14,480 nt of DNA. Origin: Candidatus Omnitrophota bacterium (GTDB lineage: Bacteria > Omnitrophota > Gorgyraeia > Gygaellales > Profunditerraquicolaceae). Where the stretch lies: positions 1 to 14,480 of the forward strand of contig JAQUKF010000017.1 in the NCBI GenBank assembly GCA_028719265.1. Direction: 5' to 3'. The notes below the pieces were generated by a model. That model made no database searches and was not told the origin of the DNA. It saw nothing but the letters and a program-made list of their open reading frames with translations. Made by a program: the position numbers and the translations under genes. Below are positions 1 to 5,843 of this stretch, piece after piece (position 1 is the first letter of the stretch; the number at the start of each line of letters is the position of its first letter).

Positions 1-1
1 G

Positions 2-400
2 AGCCTGATAATTCATGATGAGCTTAAAGACCCGCGCATAGGTTTTGTTACCATAACCAAGGTGGAGTTAAGCCGGGATTTGAGGAACGCCAAGATATTT
101 TACAGCGTGTTGGGAAAAGAGGAGGAGCGCAGCAAAACAAAGATGGCCCTGGATTCCGCCTTGGGTTTCATCCGCAGCCTCATCGCCGAAAGGATAAACC
201 TGCGTTTTGCCACGGAGATAATGTTTCAGGAGGACCGTTCGATAGAATACAGCGCCAGGATTGAGGAGATATTGAATAATATAAAGGAGCTGGATAAGCC
301 GAAGGATTCGTCCGCAAAGGAGGATCCCGGAGCAACAACCGGAAAGGAAGGGCGGAGGGGTGGGCTTAAAAAGAATCTGCGCAAGCATAAAGAAATATGA
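2..400 (+). CDS. rbfA: Ribosome-binding factor A, 5'-truncated by the window edge
   Basis: RbfA is a small KH-fold protein that binds the 30S subunit during late maturation and processing of 16S rRNA. The reading frame is open from base 2 to the TGA at 398-400 (132 residues visible); the true start lies upstream. The visible part contains the family block KDPRIGFVTIT followed by VELSRDLRNAKIFYSVLG and, near the C-terminal end of the fold, SIEYSARIEEIL. After this the protein continues for about 35 residues of charged, low-complexity sequence (Lys, Glu, Gly, Arg rich) that is not part of the KH fold and is probably disordered. The last 41 nt overlap the start of nrnA. A GTG at 62 could be mistaken for a start, but the conserved block upstream of it shows it is internal. 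Family assignment is secure. Confidence 0.95.
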   Translation, partial: SLIIHDELKDPRIGFVTITKVELSRDLRNAKIFYSVLGKEEERSKTKMALDSALGFIRSLIAERINLRFATEIMFQEDRSIEYSARIEEILNNIKELDKPKDSSAKEDPGATTGKEGRRGGLKKNLRKHKEI

Positions 401-1331
401 TAAATTCCTGATCACCGCGCATACCAGTTTGGAAGGGGACGCCCTGGGGGCGGAACTCGCATTTTATTATCTGCTCAGGAAACTGGGTAAGCAGGGGGTG
501 ATCCTAAACCACGATGGGATCCCCTACGGATATGATTTCCTTCCAGGGGTAAGAAAGATACACAGGCTTGGGACGGGTTCATCGCGGATCAAGTTTGACT
601 GTTTGGTGGTCCTGGATTGCGCGGATCTAAAGCGCAGCGGAGAGGTCTGGCGGATCAACAGGAAGAACAAACCGGTCATTAATATCGACCACCATATCAG
701 TAACCAGGGGTTCGGCGATATCCACTGGGTTGACGCGCGCGCCTCATCCTGTTCCGAGATGGTCTACCGTATTTACAAACAGATGCGCCTGCCCATCGCC
801 AGGCCCGAAGCGGTTTCGATGTATACCGGCATAATGACGGATACGGGGTCTTTCCGGTATTCCAACACCAGCAGTTTTACCCACCAGGCCGTTGCCGAGC
901 TGTTAAAATCCGGTATAAATGTCCCGCTCATCTACCGTTATGTTTATGAGAATCTCGCCCTGGAGGAAACCAAGCTGTTGGTCAAGCTTCTTCCCAGGAT
1001 AAATTTCTCATCCGGCGGCCGGGTCGCTTATTTTAAACTTAAACGAAGCATGCTGAAAGACGGCACCGTCTCCATGGATTTAGGGGACCAGCTTTTAAGC
1101 TTCGGACGTTCGATCAAGGGGGTGGAGGTGGTAGCCTTATTCAGGGAGATCCCGGGGTCCAGGGACCAGGTGCGTATCAACCTGCGCAGCCACGGGAAGG
1201 TCGATGTGAACAAGATAGCCGCGACCTTCGGCGGAGGAGGGCACAAGACCGCTTCCGGCTGTACGGTGCGCGGTGAAATAGGTACGGTTATCAGGAAGGT
1301 CCTTGCCAGCATTCAAACTGTATTAAAATAA
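360..1331 (+). CDS. nrnA: Bifunctional oligoribonuclease/PAP phosphatase NrnA (DHH-DHHA1 family)
   Basis: A cytoplasmic DHH/DHHA1 phosphoesterase. In this family NrnA degrades 2-5 nt RNAs and dephosphorylates pAp, using a two-metal site. It is 323 residues long, typical for NrnA. Motif I is H21-T-S-L-E-G-D27, a further Asp sits at D86, the DHH motif is at residues 110-112 and TDTGSF at 160-165. The DHHA1 substrate-binding motif GGGGHKTASG is at 291-300. Motif I reads LEGD where PDGD or PDAD is common, a conservative Asp-to-Glu change. The start is GTG at 360, the only plausible one, because the next usable codons lie inside the motif I strand. This makes a 41-nt overlap with rbfA. ribF follows after a 4-nt gap. 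A related DHH phosphoesterase with a different substrate cannot be excluded, but the rbfA neighbourhood is typical of nrnA. Confidence 0.93.
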   Translation: MGLKRICASIKKYDKFLITAHTSLEGDALGAELAFYYLLRKLGKQGVILNHDGIPYGYDFLPGVRKIHRLGTGSSRIKFDCLVVLDCADLKRSGEVWRINRKNKPVINIDHHISNQGFGDIHWVDARASSCSEMVYRIYKQMRLPIARPEAVSMYTGIMTDTGSFRYSNTSSFTHQAVAELLKSGINVPLIYRYVYENLALEETKLLVKLLPRINFSSGGRVAYFKLKRSMLKDGTVSMDLGDQLLSFGRSIKGVEVVALFREIPGSRDQVRINLRSHGKVDVNKIAATFGGGGHKTASGCTVRGEIGTVIRKVLASIQTVLK

Positions 1332-1335
1332 ACAG

Positions 1336-2247
1336 ATGATCGTAATTACCAGTATAAAGGAGATCCGCAGGTTCAGGGATCCCGTAGTGGCATTGGGGGT
1401 TTTTGACGGACTGCATCGCGGCCACCGCCTTATCCTGCGCTCTGCGGTCAGGAGAGCGCGCAAGATAAAAGGCACAAGCGTGGTGTTGACGTTCTCCCCT
1501 CATCCGCACAAACAGGAAAGTCTTTATTCATTAAGGCACCGGCTGCGGCTGCTTTCCGAGCTGGGGGTGGATGTTTGTATAGTGATTAATTTCAGCGCCG
1601 GTTTTGCGCGGATGAGCGCAGATAATTTCATCAGCAGGATCCTGGTCGGGAAAATAGGGTGCCGTTTCATCTATATCGGAGGTAATTTCCGTTTTGGCCG
1701 GAGAGGCTCGGGTGACGCTAAACTTTTATCAGCTTATGCCGAAAACAGAGTGTTTGGTTTGAAGGTTTTTAAGGTGATCAGGTCGGCAGGACAGCCGGTG
1801 AGCAGTACTGTCATACGCAAGCTGATAAAAAAGGGCAGGATCAGTCAGGCGCAGAAACTGCTTGGCCGCAGGGTGAGCGTTTTGGGTTCGGTAGTCAAGG
1901 GCAGTAAGATCGCCAGGGGAATGGGCTTTCCCACGGCCAATATCGATCCCCATCATGAAGTCATCCCCCCCCCGGGGATTTACGCCGTGCACATTGTTTT
2001 TGCATCCAAACCATACGACGGGATATGTTACATAGGGCGCCGTCCTACCGTCGGACACAGAAGAAGCCCCGTGCAGGTGGAGGTGCACATATTCGATTTC
2101 TATAAAAATATATACGGCAGGTTCATGGAGATACAGTTCGTAAAATTCATCCGTCCGGACAAAAAATTCCCTTCATTGAAGGAATTGTCCACTCAAATCA
2201 AGAAAGATATAATTTTTTCCCGCAATATCCTCAAACACTCCCGATAG
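1336..2247 (+). CDS. ribF: Bifunctional riboflavin kinase/FMN adenylyltransferase
   Basis: RibF phosphorylates riboflavin to FMN and then adenylylates FMN to FAD in the cytoplasm. The protein is 303 residues, the usual length for the two-domain form. The N-terminal nucleotidyltransferase domain has GVFDGLHRGH at 21-30 and a later SSTVIRKLI segment matching the family's ISST/R motif. The C-terminal flavokinase domain has MGFPTAN at 196-202 (the PTAN nucleotide/Mg site), GIYAV, GRRPT, and EVHIFDF with the catalytic-type Glu at 249. It ends with the conserved SLKEL..QI..D helix. The flavokinase loop reads ARGMGFPTAN rather than the common GR.LGFPTAN. No FMN riboswitch-like leader is visible and there is no good Shine-Dalgarno sequence before the ATG. 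A run of nine C residues lies within the kinase domain, and the frame through it is intact. Confidence 0.95.
   Translation: MIVITSIKEIRRFRDPVVALGVFDGLHRGHRLILRSAVRRARKIKGTSVVLTFSPHPHKQESLYSLRHRLRLLSELGVDVCIVINFSAGFARMSADNFISRILVGKIGCRFIYIGGNFRFGRRGSGDAKLLSAYAENRVFGLKVFKVIRSAGQPVSSTVIRKLIKKGRISQAQKLLGRRVSVLGSVVKGSKIARGMGFPTANIDPHHEVIPPPGIYAVHIVFASKPYDGICYIGRRPTVGHRRSPVQVEVHIFDFYKNIYGRFMEIQFVKFIRPDKKFPSLKELSTQIKKDIIFSRNILKHSR
1965..1977 (+). repeat. C9G4 homopolymer tract inside ribF
   Basis: Nine consecutive C (1965-1973) are followed by four G (1974-1977) within the flavokinase half of ribF, encoding Ile-Pro-Pro-Pro-Gly. The frame is correct on both sides of the tract, so the copy seen here encodes full-length protein. 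Such runs are prone to polymerase slippage and to sequencing error. Confidence 0.9.
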
Positions 2248-2284
2248 ATACCACAATCTCTGGTGAATAAGCGCTAAAATATCC

Positions 2285-2296
2285 ACAATTTATTGT
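2285..2296. repeat. Short inverted repeat ACAAT-TT-ATTGT upstream of the mraZ promoter
   Basis: A perfect 5+5 inverted repeat with a 2-nt centre lies in the AT-rich stretch about 30 nt upstream of the -35 element. It is too short and AT-rich to act as a terminator stem. It could be a dimeric-protein half-site pair or simply part of an AT-rich UP-like region. No function is assigned. Confidence 0.4.
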
Positions 2297-2324
2297 ATTT
2301 ACTATATGTTAGGTAATTTTTCCC

Positions 2325-2353
2325 TTGACAAGGGGGAGTATTTTATCTATACT
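2325..2353 (+). promoter_or_regulatory. Sigma-70-type promoter of the mraZ/dcw operon
   Basis: A perfect -35 hexamer TTGACA (2325-2330) is followed by a 17-nt spacer and a -10 hexamer TATACT (2348-2353), one mismatch from TATAAT. AT-rich DNA precedes it, compatible with an UP element. The predicted transcription start is near 2360, about 40 nt before the mraZ ATG. It lies in the only intergenic space of any size in the window. No convincing terminator is seen between ribF and this promoter, so read-through from the upstream operon may add to transcription. The -35 sits inside the palindrome CCCTTGACAAGGG (2322-2334). Confidence 0.85.
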
Positions 2354-2363
2354 CTGAGTACTG

Positions 2364-2389
2364 AGTGGATAGAAGTGGAGTAAAGTGGA
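2364..2389 (+). promoter_or_regulatory. MraZ operator: three AGTGGA direct repeats at 10-nt period
   Basis: AGTGGA occurs at 2364-2369, 2374-2379 and 2384-2389, exactly one helical turn apart. MraZ proteins are known to bind short G-rich direct repeats spaced on a 10-nt period before their own gene (TGGGN boxes with 5-nt gaps in E. coli; AAAGTG-type boxes in mollicutes). The third box here reads AAAGTGGA. The array covers roughly +5 to +30 relative to the predicted start site, so bound MraZ would block the promoter or its clearance. The purine-rich segment just after it (GAGGGGG, 2391-2397, ending 4 nt before the ATG) serves as the mraZ ribosome binding site. Identification rests on position, period and box sequence. 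Confidence 0.88.
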
Positions 2390-2401
2390 AGAGGGGGAAA
2401 A

Positions 2402-2839
2402 ATGTTTTACGGTGAATTTGAACATTCCATAGACCGTAAAGGCCGCCTGATTTTGCCTGCCAGGTTCCGCGAGACCGCCAAAAACCAGTTTATCGAAAAA
2501 TTCTTCGTTACCCGGGGTTTAGACAAATGCCTTTTCATGTTTTCCGAGGAAGAATGGCGTTCTCAGGAAAATAAATTCAAAACCATGCCGTTTACCAGGC
2601 AGCAGTCGCGTACTTTCAACCGCCTGCTTTTTAGCGGAGCGGTTGAGATTCAGCCGGATAAGCAGGGAAGGGTCCTGCTTCCGCAATACTTAAAGGAATT
2701 CGCCGACATAAAAAAAGATGTCATTATTGTCGGTGTTTCCAACCGCATAGAGATCTGGTCGCGCGATGCCTGGCGCGATTTTTACGCAAACAGCCGTCAA
2801 TCTTTCGAAGAGATTGCGGAGAAATTAATGGATGTTTAG
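2402..2839 (+). CDS. mraZ: Transcriptional regulator MraZ
   Basis: MraZ is a DNA-binding protein with two SpoVT/AbrB-like half-domains that forms ring-shaped oligomers and controls the dcw operon. The 145-residue length is typical. The N-terminal MFYGEFEHSIDRKGR segment carries the first DxxxR signature (D11-R15), followed by LILPARFR. The second copy is DKQGR at 86-90, followed by VLLP. The ATG at 2402 is preceded by GAGGGGG at 4-nt spacing. The gene is first in its operon and lies directly downstream of three AGTGGA boxes, so autorepression is the likely regulation. The stop codon TAG is immediately followed by the GTG start of rsmH with no gap. Confidence 0.97.
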   Translation: MFYGEFEHSIDRKGRLILPARFRETAKNQFIEKFFVTRGLDKCLFMFSEEEWRSQENKFKTMPFTRQQSRTFNRLLFSGAVEIQPDKQGRVLLPQYLKEFADIKKDVIIVGVSNRIEIWSRDAWRDFYANSRQSFEEIAEKLMDV

Positions 2840-3742
2840 GTGTTAGAAGAGAAACTGCATATACCCGTAATGCTGCGTGAGGTTATAGATTATCTTGCCC
2901 TTGCCCCCGGCAAGACGATTGTGGATGCGACCGCGGGCACCGGAGGCCACAGCATTGAAATATTAAAAAGAATAACCCCCGGGGGAAGGTTGATAGGGAT
3001 CGACCGCGATGAGAACTCGCTGGCCGTCTGCCGCCAAAGGCTTGAAGGATGCGGCGGGAATTATGAGCTTCTGCAGGCGAATTTTGCGGATATCGACCGG
3101 GTCCTGGAAGGGCTCGGCATAGACAGGATAGACGGAATAGTCTTTGATCTGGGGATCTCCACTTTTCAGATGAGGGACGGGGCAAGAGGTTTTAGTTTCC
3201 AGCAGGAAGGACCTTTGGATATGCGTATGGACCAGAGCAGCTATATATCGGCATACGACCTGGTGAACAACCTTGACGAAAGAGAGATATCCAGCATGCT
3301 CTGGAGTTTTGGACAGGAGCGTTGGCATAACCGTATAGCGCGTTTGGTGGTGCAGGAACGCAAGAACCACCCGATCTCTACTACCGGCCAGCTGGCCGAC
3401 CTGGTGGTGCGGGCGATACCGCACAGGTACCGCAGGAGCCATTACCGCATCCATCCGGCTACGCGTACCTTCCAGGCGGTGCGCATCGCGGTCAACCGTG
3501 AACTGGAGATCCTGGAAAGCTCCGTCAGGAAAGCGGTTGGGATCCTAAAGAGCGGGGCCAGGATATGCGTCATTTCGTTCCACTCCCTGGAGGACAGGGT
3601 GATCAAGCATACGTTCAGGGCCCTTAAGTCCGAAGGGCTGATCGATATTATTACGGCTAAACCTATGACCCCTGTTGCTAGCGAGGTGGCGGCTAACCCT
3701 TCCAGCCGCAGCAGTAAATTCAGGGCAGCTGAAAGGATTTAA
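2840..3742 (+). CDS. rsmH: 16S rRNA (cytosine(1402)-N(4))-methyltransferase RsmH
   Basis: RsmH (MraW) is a SAM-dependent enzyme that N4-methylates C1402 of 16S rRNA in the decoding centre. The protein is 300 residues. The SAM-binding motif DATAGTGGHS is at 29-38, followed by GIDRDENS. Further family blocks are FDLGIS, RGFSF, GPLDMRMD, HPATRTFQAVRIAVN, ISFHSLEDR and the C-terminal SRSSKFRAAERI. The start is GTG, directly abutting the mraZ stop; the next in-frame ATG falls inside the conserved HIPVMLREV segment and would delete it. No good Shine-Dalgarno sequence lies at normal spacing, so translation is probably coupled to mraZ. The stop overlaps the next gene by one base (TAATG). Confidence 0.97.
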   Translation: MLEEKLHIPVMLREVIDYLALAPGKTIVDATAGTGGHSIEILKRITPGGRLIGIDRDENSLAVCRQRLEGCGGNYELLQANFADIDRVLEGLGIDRIDGIVFDLGISTFQMRDGARGFSFQQEGPLDMRMDQSSYISAYDLVNNLDEREISSMLWSFGQERWHNRIARLVVQERKNHPISTTGQLADLVVRAIPHRYRRSHYRIHPATRTFQAVRIAVNRELEILESSVRKAVGILKSGARICVISFHSLEDRVIKHTFRALKSEGLIDIITAKPMTPVASEVAANPSSRSSKFRAAERI

Positions 3743-4116
3743 TGCGCATGAAAATGACCAGGTTTCTTTCGTTGACCGTATTCATCACTTCCTGTTGTGT
3801 GCTTTACGTCTATCAGCAAAGCGAGATATTCCGGCTGGCCTATCTGGGCTCGAGGAGGCAGGTGGTCTATAATGAGCTCTTTGATAAGAACACCGCTTTA
3901 AGCTATAATATCAAGAAGAATTCTTCTTTGGTGAAAATAGGCAACCGGCTTGGCGACACCGGCGAATTCCAGATGCCGGATAATTACCGTTTTGTCAAGG
4001 TAGTGGCTTACGGCGACGGGCTTAAGCCGGTAAGCCAGAACCAGGCAAAGACTAGTCTCTTGGCCGGTATTTTCGGACTGAAGCGTGAGGCCCAGGCAAA
4101 GACAATTAGTCCCTAA
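3742..4116 (+). CDS. ftsL: FtsL-like small bitopic division protein
   Basis: Identified mainly by position and topology: a 124-residue protein between rsmH and ftsI, where ftsL normally lies. A short basic N-terminus (MRMKMTR) is followed by one hydrophobic segment at about 8-24, then an extracytoplasmic part with spaced hydrophobics (L35, V42, L46, L53, I57, L63) compatible with a short coiled coil. FtsL forms a complex with FtsB/DivIC and FtsQ that activates FtsW-FtsI. Sequence similarity to well-known FtsL proteins is too weak to recognise directly. The start ATG has AAAGGA 4 nt upstream and overlaps the rsmH stop; ATGs at 3748 and 3754 are alternatives. The C-terminal tail contains the peptide QAKT twice, encoded by a 12-nt direct repeat. 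The symbol is an inference. Confidence 0.65.
   Translation: MRMKMTRFLSLTVFITSCCVLYVYQQSEIFRLAYLGSRRQVVYNELFDKNTALSYNIKKNSSLVKIGNRLGDTGEFQMPDNYRFVKVVAYGDGLKPVSQNQAKTSLLAGIFGLKREAQAKTISP
4041..4103 (+). repeat. 12-nt direct repeat in the ftsL-like gene tail
   Basis: CCAGGCAAAGAC occurs at 4041-4052 and again at 4092-4103, 51 nt (17 codons) apart and in the same frame, encoding QAKT both times. It suggests a small in-frame duplication near the 3' end of a fast-evolving gene. Confidence 0.6.
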
Positions 4117-4126
4117 TATTCATTAC

Positions 4127-4139
4127 TCCTTAAAAAATA
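4127..4139 (+). promoter_or_regulatory. A-rich non-Shine-Dalgarno leader at the ftsI start
   Basis: The 13 nt TCCTTAAAAAATA directly precede the GTG start of ftsI, and no GGAGG-like sequence is present. The same 13 nt occur at the start of murG (12099-12111), where the last base is the A of its ATG. Either an A-rich, unstructured initiation site or coincidence; function is inferred only from position. Confidence 0.35.
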
Positions 4140-5843
4140 GTGTATATAAGTAATTATCGCCGGAGAAGCAAGGCGGTATTCCTAGTCTTTTTTATTTTTC
4201 TATTGCTTTGCGTCGGCCGCCTGCTTTTTATCCTGTTCTTTCGTTCCAGCTACCTGAGTTCCCTGGCAAAAAAACAGCATAACCAGTTCGTTGAGCTTGA
4301 GCCGCGCCGGGGAACGATTTATGATTGTAACCTTAAAGCCCAGGCCTTCAACCTCTCCATGGATTCCCTTTATGCCGAGCCCAACACAATTAAGGGCAGG
4401 GATAAGGAGGAGGTAATAGATAAGCTCCTGCCTATACTCGGCACCGGCCGTGATTACCTCAAGGATAGGATCTACCGCAAGAAATCATTTATCTGGCTGG
4501 CGCGCAAGCTCCCTCCGGAGAAATCCGCAGCCATAAAGGCGCTTAGGCTCAAAGGGCTGGGATTCATGAAAGAAACAAAGCGAATCTATCCCAATAGTTA
4601 TCTGGCCAGCCATGTCATCGGTTTCAGCGGTATGGATAATGTAGGTTTAGCGGGGGCGGAGAAGGATTTCGACGGGTACCTAAAAGGCACTGCCGGCTGG
4701 GCGGTCTTTTTGCGTGATGCCAGGCAAAACAAGCTCGATATCTGGGAAAAAATGGTCCTGCCGGTTGACGGGATGGATCTGGTTTTAACCATCGACGAGG
4801 TAATACAGTATATCGCCGAGAGGGAGCTGGATAAGGTCTTCAGGGATTTTCACGCCAAGGGTGCCAGTATTGTTGTTATGGACCCGCACACGGGTAGGAT
4901 CCTGGCCATGGCCAGCCGCCCCAGCTATGACCTGAATAACTATTCTTCGGCAGACAGCGCCCATATGCGCAACCGCGCCATATGCGATCTGTTCGAGCCT
5001 GGTTCGGTATTCAAGATAGTTACCGCTTCTGCCGCCCTTGAAGAAAAGAAGATCACCGAAGAAGATAAGATATTCTGCGAGAACGGAAGTTACAGGGTGG
5101 GAGGGCATATCCTGCATGACCACCGTCCGCACGGGATACTCAGTTTTAGAGAGGTTATTGAGGAATCCAGCAATATCGGCACGGTCAAAGTGGCCCAGCT
5201 TCTCGGGCCGGATATAGTTTATCAGTATCTAAGGGCATTCGGTTTCGGCAGCAAGCTCGGCATAGATATCTCGGGTGAAATTTCCGGGATGATCAAACAG
5301 CCGCGGGCCTGGTCAAAGACGTCCATTTCGGCCATACCTATCGGACAGGAGGTGGGGGTTACCGCTTTGCAGCTGGCCAGCGCGATTTCCGTGATCGCAA
5401 ACGGCGGGCAGTTGATGAAACCTTACATTGTTGATTCTATCCGGGACAGGCAGGGCAGGGTTATCAAGCAGAACAAGCCGGTATTGATCCGCAAGGTGAT
5501 TTCCGTGGATACCGCCATGCGCATAAAGAAAATATTGACGGGGGTAGTCGAGGTAGGGACCGGCAGGCTGGCGAAGGTACCCGGTTTCAGCGCCGCCGGC
5601 AAGACCGGGACCGCGCAGAAACTGGAACCTAACGGCGCGTATTCGCACAACAAATTCGTGGCTTCTTTTATCGGTTTTGCGCCGGCGGAAGACCCTCTTC
5701 TGGCGATCGTAGTTACGGTCGATGAGCCCAGGCCGTATTATTTCGGCGGGGTGGTAGCCGCTCCGGTTTTCCAGAAGGTGGCGGCTGACGCGATCCGTTA
5801 TATCAAGGGGAATGAGATACCGGCCAGAGGAATGGCGCAATGA
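4140..5843 (+). CDS. ftsI: Septal peptidoglycan transpeptidase FtsI (class B PBP, PBP3 type)
   Basis: FtsI crosslinks septal peptidoglycan in the periplasm, together with the glycosyltransferase FtsW. The protein is 567 residues. A basic N-terminus (NYRRRSK) and one membrane segment at about 13-34 come first, then a PBP-dimerisation domain beginning near PRRGTIYD. The transpeptidase domain follows, with all three active-site motifs: S289-V-F-K292 (serine nucleophile), S343-S-N345 and K488-T-G490. No PASTA repeats follow. The dimerisation motif reads RGTIYDCN where RG.I.DRNG is usual. The start is GTG at 4140: an in-frame stop at 4131 excludes anything longer, and no later start would keep the membrane anchor. 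There is no Shine-Dalgarno sequence. The 3' end overlaps murE by 4 nt (ATGA). FtsI is chosen over PBP2/MrdA because of the dcw position. Confidence 0.95.
   Translation: MYISNYRRRSKAVFLVFFIFLLLCVGRLLFILFFRSSYLSSLAKKQHNQFVELEPRRGTIYDCNLKAQAFNLSMDSLYAEPNTIKGRDKEEVIDKLLPILGTGRDYLKDRIYRKKSFIWLARKLPPEKSAAIKALRLKGLGFMKETKRIYPNSYLASHVIGFSGMDNVGLAGAEKDFDGYLKGTAGWAVFLRDARQNKLDIWEKMVLPVDGMDLVLTIDEVIQYIAERELDKVFRDFHAKGASIVVMDPHTGRILAMASRPSYDLNNYSSADSAHMRNRAICDLFEPGSVFKIVTASAALEEKKITEEDKIFCENGSYRVGGHILHDHRPHGILSFREVIEESSNIGTVKVAQLLGPDIVYQYLRAFGFGSKLGIDISGEISGMIKQPRAWSKTSISAIPIGQEVGVTALQLASAISVIANGGQLMKPYIVDSIRDRQGRVIKQNKPVLIRKVISVDTAMRIKKILTGVVEVGTGRLAKVPGFSAAGKTGTAQKLEPNGAYSHNKFVASFIGFAPAEDPLLAIVVTVDEPRPYYFGGVVAAPVFQKVAADAIRYIKGNEIPARGMAQ

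Noticed and set aside
68..415. Open frame of 115 codons on the - strand opposite rbfA
   Set aside because: It is the shadow of rbfA/nrnA, with no recognisable protein features; rbfA is clearly the real gene.
1286..1336. Possible FMN riboswitch before ribF
   Set aside because: The gene starts 4 nt after nrnA and the upstream sequence is nrnA coding DNA, leaving no room for a conserved leader RNA.
2248..2324. Possible rho-independent terminator after ribF
   Set aside because: Only short weak stems (such as CCA/TGG around 2257-2263) and no stem followed by a T-run were found.
3675..3872. 65-codon + strand frame spanning the rsmH/ftsL junction
   Set aside because: It overlaps the conserved RsmH C-terminus and the FtsL-like membrane segment out of frame; no own features.
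5313..5840. 175-codon open frame on the - strand opposite the ftsI transpeptidase region
   Set aside because: It is antisense to conserved FtsI motifs including KTG, with no plausible domain and no independent signal.
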